Assembly (NCBI GenBank): GCA_900751785.1
Contig: CAADSM010000141.1
Location: forward strand, 1 to 43,882
Origin: Lachnospiraceae bacterium
GTDB taxonomy: Bacteria; Bacillota; Clostridia; Lachnospirales; Lachnospiraceae
DNA: 43,882 bases
Direction of reading: 5' to 3'
How positions within the stretch are numbered: position 1 is the first letter of the stretch; every line of letters starts with the position of its first letter. The position numbers and the translations under genes are program-made. The notes below the pieces were generated by a model. The model saw nothing but the letters and a program-made list of their open reading frames with translations, did not search any database and had not been told where the DNA came from. Shown one piece after another: positions 40,584-43,882 of this stretch.

Positions 40584-42096
40584 TTATCCATACCTCGATC
40601 TTTCCTTTTGCCTCGGTTCCTTCTATAGAAAAGCCCATCCGCTCATAAGCTGTCATCTGCTCCGCGGCCGCCTTTCCAATCCGCTCTCCCGGCACCACGA
40701 GCGGAATGCCCGGCGGATAAAGATATGCATATTCAAGAGCGATCCTGCCCTCCGCCCTTTCCCAGGGCACCGCCCCTGCTCTTCCGCCGCCCGCGCCTTC
40801 CTTCACTGCGGCTTCCTTCAGCAGCTCTGCCTCCCACGCCGTGTATACCTGCTCCTGCCGCGCCAGCCTGCCTTTTCCTGTCTCTGCCGTCCCTGCATGC
40901 TCCGGACAGCTCTCAAGCTTCTCATCCATGGCCTGCTCTGCCTCTCCCTCAGAATAGAACACCAGCTCATTGTCAATCTCCGTCAGCGCATTTACGAGTC
41001 TTCGCATCCCTGCTTCGGTATCCCCGGGCGCCGTCATAGCGACGATATAAGACCCTGCAGCCATTTCCATCTGAAGGTGATAGCGCTCCAGCAGGATCCG
41101 GTAAAGCTCCTTTCCTGTAAAAGTCACTGCCCCGTCCTCTATGCTTTTCTCCCGCAGCCCCTTCACAGAGATAAGCAGTTTTGACCGGTCATACCGCTCT
41201 GTCTCCAGAAGCTTCAGGTGCTTTAATCCTTTCAGGCTCCCCCTCGTTCTATCCAGGCATTCTGTATAGTCATTCCAAATTGAACTGTCCCTGTCGCTCA
41301 CTGCACGGATACATTCGTCCATTCCTGCCATCAATATATATGACGGGCTGCTCGACTGCAGCAGATGCAGATATTTCCTGACTCTCCGTCTGTCTGCAAG
41401 CGCACCGTTCATATGAAGAAGGGCTGTCTGTGTGAGAGACGGAAGAGTCTTATGAAGACTGTGAATCACCACATCTGCCCCCTTCGTATTTGAATTGTTC
41501 GGAAAATACGGATGAAACCCGAAATGCGCTCCGTGTGCCTCATCCACGATCAGCGGGATTCCTTTTGCGTGCGCGATCTCAGCGATCTTCTCCACATCTG
41601 ATACAACACCGTCATAGGTTGGAGAAGTGATCACGACCGCCTGTATATCCTCAACCTCATTTAGTAAATGCTCTGCCTTCGCAGGAGAAATCTCTCCGTT
41701 GAGTTCTGTCTCCTCGTCAAATTCCGGATAAAGGTAAACCGGATGCAGCTCATTTAAAAATACTGCATTATACACAGATTTGTGGCAGTTGCGGGCCATC
41801 AGGATCTTCCCGCCTCTCTCTGTACATCCGAGCACTGCACTCAGCAGCCCTGCTGTACTCCCGTTGATCAGATAATGTGTCTCATCCGCATCATAGGCTT
41901 CGGCGGCTCTCTCTTCCGCTTCCTTCAAAACAGAGGACGCATGATGAAGATCATCAAAGCCCTCAATCTCCGTGATATCAATCTCATATGGGAGATCAGC
42001 TCCTGTAATCCCCGGATTCCGCTTATGTCCCGGCATATGGAACGGATAATAATCCGATGCTGCATAATCTGTCAGTTTTTTATATAATCTCTGCAT
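40576..42096 (-). CDS. PLP-dependent Orn/Lys/Arg decarboxylase family protein (YaaO-like)
   Basis: 506 residues. A fold-type I PLP enzyme: FHMPGHKRNPGI at the N-terminus, NGSTAGLLSAVLGC, the cofactor Asp in VDEAHGAHFG and the Schiff-base lysine in SLHKTLPSLTQTA. The C-terminal part is shortened and contains an Ala/Gly/Arg-rich insertion (KEGAGGGRAGAVPWERAEGR) before EYAYLYPPGIPLVVPGERI. The family decarboxylates ornithine, lysine or arginine; substrate cannot be fixed here. GAGAGGAAGGG precedes ATG 42096. It is first in the operon that continues into the kinase-like gene and holB. Confidence 0.9.
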   Translation of the reverse strand: MQRLYKKLTDYAASDYYPFHMPGHKRNPGITGADLPYEIDITEIEGFDDLHHASSVLKEAEERAAEAYDADETHYLINGSTAGLLSAVLGCTERGGKILMARNCHKSVYNAVFLNELHPVYLYPEFDEETELNGEISPAKAEHLLNEVEDIQAVVITSPTYDGVVSDVEKIAEIAHAKGIPLIVDEAHGAHFGFHPYFPNNSNTKGADVVIHSLHKTLPSLTQTALLHMNGALADRRRVRKYLHLLQSSSPSYILMAGMDECIRAVSDRDSSIWNDYTECLDRTRGSLKGLKHLKLLETERYDRSKLLISVKGLREKSIEDGAVTFTGKELYRILLERYHLQMEMAAGSYIVAMTAPGDTEAGMRRLVNALTEIDNELVFYSEGEAEQAMDEKLESCPEHAGTAETGKGRLARQEQVYTAWEAELLKEAAVKEGAGGGRAGAVPWERAEGRIALEYAYLYPPGIPLVVPGERIGKAAAEQMTAYERMGFSIEGTEAKGKIEVWINE

Positions 42097-42289
42097 ATTC
42101 CCTTCCTCTCCCGATATTTGATCCGAATGCCGCGCTCTTCCTTACAAATTAAAACATTACGCATATTCTACCACAGACAACAGTTTTTTTCCACTTGGAC
42201 ACTGTTCCCGTACAGAAGTTCTCCGAGCGCCTGATCGCGTACAAACTGTAACAAATATCCAGCCTCTATCCCCTGATTTTCACTTCAGA

Positions 42290-42327
42290 GCCCGTGTGCA
42301 CGTCGGATTATATAATAAAATGTCGAA
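42290..42327 (+). promoter_or_regulatory. promoter with paired 0A-box-like sites before the Spo0A-C-like gene
   Basis: TATAAT lies at 42311-42316. CGTCGGAT (42301-42308) and TGTCGAAT (42321-42328) resemble the Spo0A box TGTCGAA; they are exactly 20 bases apart, about two helical turns, and flank the -10. The second is a full TGTCGAA. No clear -35 is seen. The 324-base gap 42097-42420 also holds the decarboxylase promoter region and otherwise nothing recognised. Confidence 0.45.
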
Positions 42328-42420
42328 TTAAATCTAATTTTATATATTTTTATCTATTTCCATCTTTTTCCTTTTAGAATTAGTAGCTACACAACGGTCA
42401 AACAAAGGAGGAAAAAGTAC

Positions 42421-42744
42421 ATGACTGACAATATCACGAAACTTTTATTGCAGCTCGGAATCCGTTCCACTTATTATGGTTTCAGATATCTTCGCTATGC
42501 ACTGGAGCTCTGTCTGAAGGACGAACGATATCTCACATCTATCTACAAAACTCTGTACTCGGAGATAGCAGCAAAATTTGAAACAAGCTGTTATAATGTA
42601 GAGCACTGCATCAGAACTGTCATATCCTATTGCTGGGACCGCGGAAACAGAGAGTTTCTGATATCCATAGCAGGATATCAGCTGTCCGAAAAGCCCACAA
42701 ACAGTGAGTTTATTGATATTCTCTACCACTATCTTGAAGATTGA
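42421..42744 (+). CDS. stand-alone Spo0A C-terminal DNA-binding domain protein
   Basis: 107 residues, the size of the Spo0A effector domain alone. ITKLLLQLGIRSTYYGFRYL matches the first helices, and VEHCIRTVISYCWDRGNREF and KPTNSEFIDILYHYL match the recognition helix and C-terminal helix. No receiver domain precedes it, so it is not phosphorylation-controlled like full Spo0A. It may compete for or modulate 0A boxes. A strong ribosome site (AAAGGAGG) lies eight bases before ATG 42421. Its own upstream region has two 0A-like boxes, suggesting control by Spo0A or itself. A stem-loop follows the gene. Confidence 0.85.
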   Translation: MTDNITKLLLQLGIRSTYYGFRYLRYALELCLKDERYLTSIYKTLYSEIAAKFETSCYNVEHCIRTVISYCWDRGNREFLISIAGYQLSEKPTNSEFIDILYHYLED

Positions 42745-42750
42745 ACTCCT

Positions 42751-42784
42751 CCCCCGCTTAAACCATCTGTTTCAAGTGGGGGGG
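42751..42784 (+). terminator. stem-loop after the Spo0A-C-like gene
   Basis: CCCCCGCTT AAAC (42751-42763) pairs with GTTT and AAGTGGGGG across a five-base loop, 13 pairs with one bulged C. GTTCATT follows, so the U-run is weak, but the stem is strong and well placed seven bases past the stop. Confidence 0.6.
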
Positions 42785-42892
42785 TTCATTATCCTCTGCT
42801 CCCCTTCCCTTCTTGATCCCGTTCCTCCTGCCGGCATATACCGCTTGCCATATACCTTGCTAAAATCTTCATAAATCTTAACCGGTATTTTA

Positions 42893-43011
42893 TATAATCG
42901 TCACATTCTTCTCACATTTAAAGGCTATATTGTACCTAACAAAGCAGAAATGCTTTTTTATATATAATTTTCCTCTATTCTCAGCCGGTGATCAGCATCC
43001 CGGCTTTTTTA
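42893..43011 (+). ncRNA. candidate small RNA between the Spo0A-C-like gene and tRNA-Lys
   Basis: A TATAAT (42893-42898) and, about 105 bases on, a clear intrinsic terminator: AGCCGG (42983-42988), CCGGCT (43000-43005) and a T-run. No reading frame of useful size lies between; one AUG is followed by an early stop. No good -35 is seen. This is the only content I can support in the 332-base gap 42745-43076 besides the stem-loop after the gene and the tRNA terminator. Confidence 0.35.
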
Positions 43012-43022
43012 TTTTATGATAG

Positions 43023-43054
43023 AAAAATATCCGGGGAATTACCTTCCCCGGATA
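43023..43054 (-). terminator. intrinsic terminator of the tRNA cluster
   Basis: Minus-sense TATCCGGGGAA and TTCCCCGGATA pair perfectly around a five-base loop, followed by TTTTTCT. It lies 22 bases past tRNA-Lys and ends the seven-gene transcript. Confidence 0.85.
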
Positions 43055-43076
43055 CTTTAATCTAGTTTTAATCTAG

Positions 43077-43149
43077 TGAGCGTGCGGGGATTCGAACCCC
43101 GGACAACTTGATTAAAAGTCAAGTGCTCTACCACCTGAGCTACACGCCC
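43077..43149 (-). tRNA. tRNA-Lys (TTT)
   Basis: A 73-base cloverleaf: acceptor GGGCGTG with CACGCTC, anticodon loop CTTTTAA giving TTT, T-loop TTCGAAT. Last gene of the cluster. Confidence 0.95.
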
Positions 43150-43182
43150 GTCTTATCAAAATTAATTTTTAGCAAAGAAAAA

Positions 43183-43255
<73 letters not shown>

Positions 43256-43288
43256 ATTTGACACACATTATAAATTACTGTGTGTAAG

Positions 43289-43362
43289 TTGCGGGAGCAG
43301 GATTTGAACCTGCGACCTTCGGGTTATGAGCCCGACGAGCTTCCAGACTGCTCCACCCCGCG
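43289..43362 (-). tRNA. initiator tRNA-fMet (CAT)
   Basis: A 74-base cloverleaf with anticodon CAT. The first base C1 faces A72 (unpaired) and three consecutive G-C pairs (GGG / CCC) sit under the anticodon loop, both hallmarks of the initiator. Start CGCGGGGTGGAGCAGT is the classic sequence. Confidence 0.95.
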
Positions 43363-43397
43363 ATATTATTTAATTAACTGTCTCGTAAAAGAGACAA

Positions 43398-43470
43398 AGC
43401 CGATGATCGGACTCGAACCGATAACCTGCTGATTACAAATCAGCTGCTCTGCCAATTGAGCCACATCGGC
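43398..43470 (-). tRNA. tRNA-Thr (TGT)
   Basis: A 73-base cloverleaf: acceptor GCCGATG with CATCGGC, anticodon stem GCTGA / TCAGC, loop TTTGTAA giving TGT, T-loop TTCGAGT. A rearranged fragment of the same gene lies just upstream in transcription. Confidence 0.95.
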
Positions 43471-43478
43471 ATTTCCTT

Positions 43479-43549
43479 CAGCTGATTTGTAATCAGCTGC
43501 TCTGCCTGCGATTGACGTGGTCAATCTTAAAGAATTGAGCCACCTCGGC
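43479..43549 (-). pseudogene. rearranged tRNA-Thr fragment with inverted anticodon loop
   Basis: The minus strand reads GCCGAGGTGGCTCAATT, a 28-base insert, then CAGAGCAGCTGATT and a loop, copying the acceptor, D-arm and anticodon arm of the adjacent tRNA-Thr. The loop is inverted (TTACAAA instead of TTTGTAA, nominal anticodon ACA), and the insert contains its own hairpin GATTGAC-CAC-GTCAATC. No variable or T-arm follows before the intact gene begins at 43470, so it cannot be a working tRNA. Confidence 0.7.
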
Positions 43550-43572
43550 ATTTCCCGATTTTAAATCGGCAA

Positions 43573-43654
43573 TGGATGGAGGTGGATTCGAACCACCGAA
43601 GCAACTTGCAACAGATTTACAGTCTGCCCCCTTTGGCCACTCGGGAACCCATCC
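43573..43654 (-). tRNA. tRNA-Tyr (GTA)
   Basis: An 82-base cloverleaf with a long variable arm: acceptor GGATGGG with TCCATCC, anticodon loop CTGTAAA giving GTA, T-loop TTCGAAT. Confidence 0.94.
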
Positions 43655-43667
43655 ATAATTTTTTAAG

Positions 43668-43740
43668 TGGGGCCTACAGGGCTCGAACCTGTGACCCTCT
43701 GCTTGTAAGGCAGATGCTCTCCCAGCTGAGCTAAGATCCC
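43668..43740 (-). tRNA. tRNA-Val (TAC) with acceptor mismatch
   Basis: A 73-base cloverleaf with anticodon TAC (loop CTTACAA). Acceptor GGGATCT faces AGGCCCC: position 4 is A opposite C and position 5 is U opposite G, the rest pair. D and T arms are normal. Confidence 0.92.
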
Positions 43741-43785
43741 ACGTGTATGAAAGAACAAGCACTATATGACTTGATCTCATACAAA

Positions 43786-43859
43786 CGACCCAGATCGGAC
43801 TCGAACCGACGACCTTCGCCGTGACAGGGCGACGCTCTAACCAACTGAGCCACTGGGCC
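43786..43859 (-). tRNA. tRNA-Asp (GTC)
   Basis: A 74-base cloverleaf: acceptor GGCCCAG with CTGGGTC (one G-U), anticodon loop CTGTCAC giving GTC, T-loop TTCGAGT, discriminator G as expected for Asp. First of the cluster seen in this window. Confidence 0.95.
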
Positions 43860-43882
43860 ATTTTATGTACCTTCAAAACCGC

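Noticed and set aside
43366..43876. Reading frames of 61 and 127 codons across the tRNA cluster
   Set aside because: They are translations of tRNA genes (motifs such as SWLERRPVTAKVVGSSP arise from tRNA D and T arms).

Overview
The window looks like the chromosome of a spore-forming Clostridia member, most likely a Lachnospiraceae-type gut Firmicute. The reasons are the sporulation genes (spmA, spmB, a Spo0A C-terminal-like regulator, ricT), strong AGGAGG ribosome sites, a T7SSb-type EssC locus and moderate G+C. No species can be named from sequence reading alone.

Positions 1-24676 (all minus strand) form one long, tightly packed locus read from right to left. It starts with a membrane-anchored trypsin-like protease carrying a cytosolic FHA domain. 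Then come a PP2C phosphatase, a Hanks-type Ser/Thr kinase, a membrane protein with an ETTLL tail, a small membrane protein, a 2114-residue Ig-repeat surface protein, a second kinase with altered catalytic motifs, a 43-residue membrane peptide, a TPR/carboxypeptidase-regulatory-domain membrane protein, an FHA adaptor, a MinD/CpaE-like ATPase, EsaB/YukD, EssC and EsxA (WXG100). It ends with a DUF4176 protein, two small helical LXG partners and an LXG effector that runs off the window. EssC, EsaB and EsxA mark it as a type VII (Esx) secretion locus. EsaA/YueB, EssA and a recognisable EssB/YukC are not in the window. The two kinases, one phosphatase, several FHA domains and repeated ETTLL phosphothreonine-like motifs suggest secretion governed by Thr phosphorylation, analogous to the PpkA/PppA/Fha pathway of type VI secretion. 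A divergent HTH regulator (24930-26375) faces the locus across a shared promoter region.

Positions 26390-28632 are a scar: an IS1182-like transposase remnant with a frameshift in a G7 run, a perfect 18-bp hairpin, and a 1-kb cargo (a 68-residue protein and a NYN/LabA-type protein) between two near-identical copies of the IS end. tRNA-Asn and tRNA-Ala follow.

Positions 29059-35641 hold a CvpA protein, a DUF5711 beta-propeller-like membrane protein, a LysM protein with an MPN-like N-terminus, and sporulation genes. spmA (minus) and spmB (plus) are split and divergent, with a DUF885 lipoprotein gene placed between them. A lone, degenerate ABC ATPase follows (35719-36396).

Positions 36446-42096 (minus) are the conserved housekeeping run decarboxylase - guanylate-kinase-like - holB - ricT - trmN6 - rsmI, in the same order as the Bacillus subtilis yaaO-tmk-holB-yaaT-yabB-yabC region but with a guanylate-kinase-like gene in the tmk slot. 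Next is a free-standing Spo0A C-terminal domain gene (42421-42744) with 0A-box-like sites over its promoter. The window ends in a seven-gene tRNA cluster (Asp, Val, Tyr, Thr, fMet, Phe, Lys) that includes a rearranged tRNA-Thr fragment.
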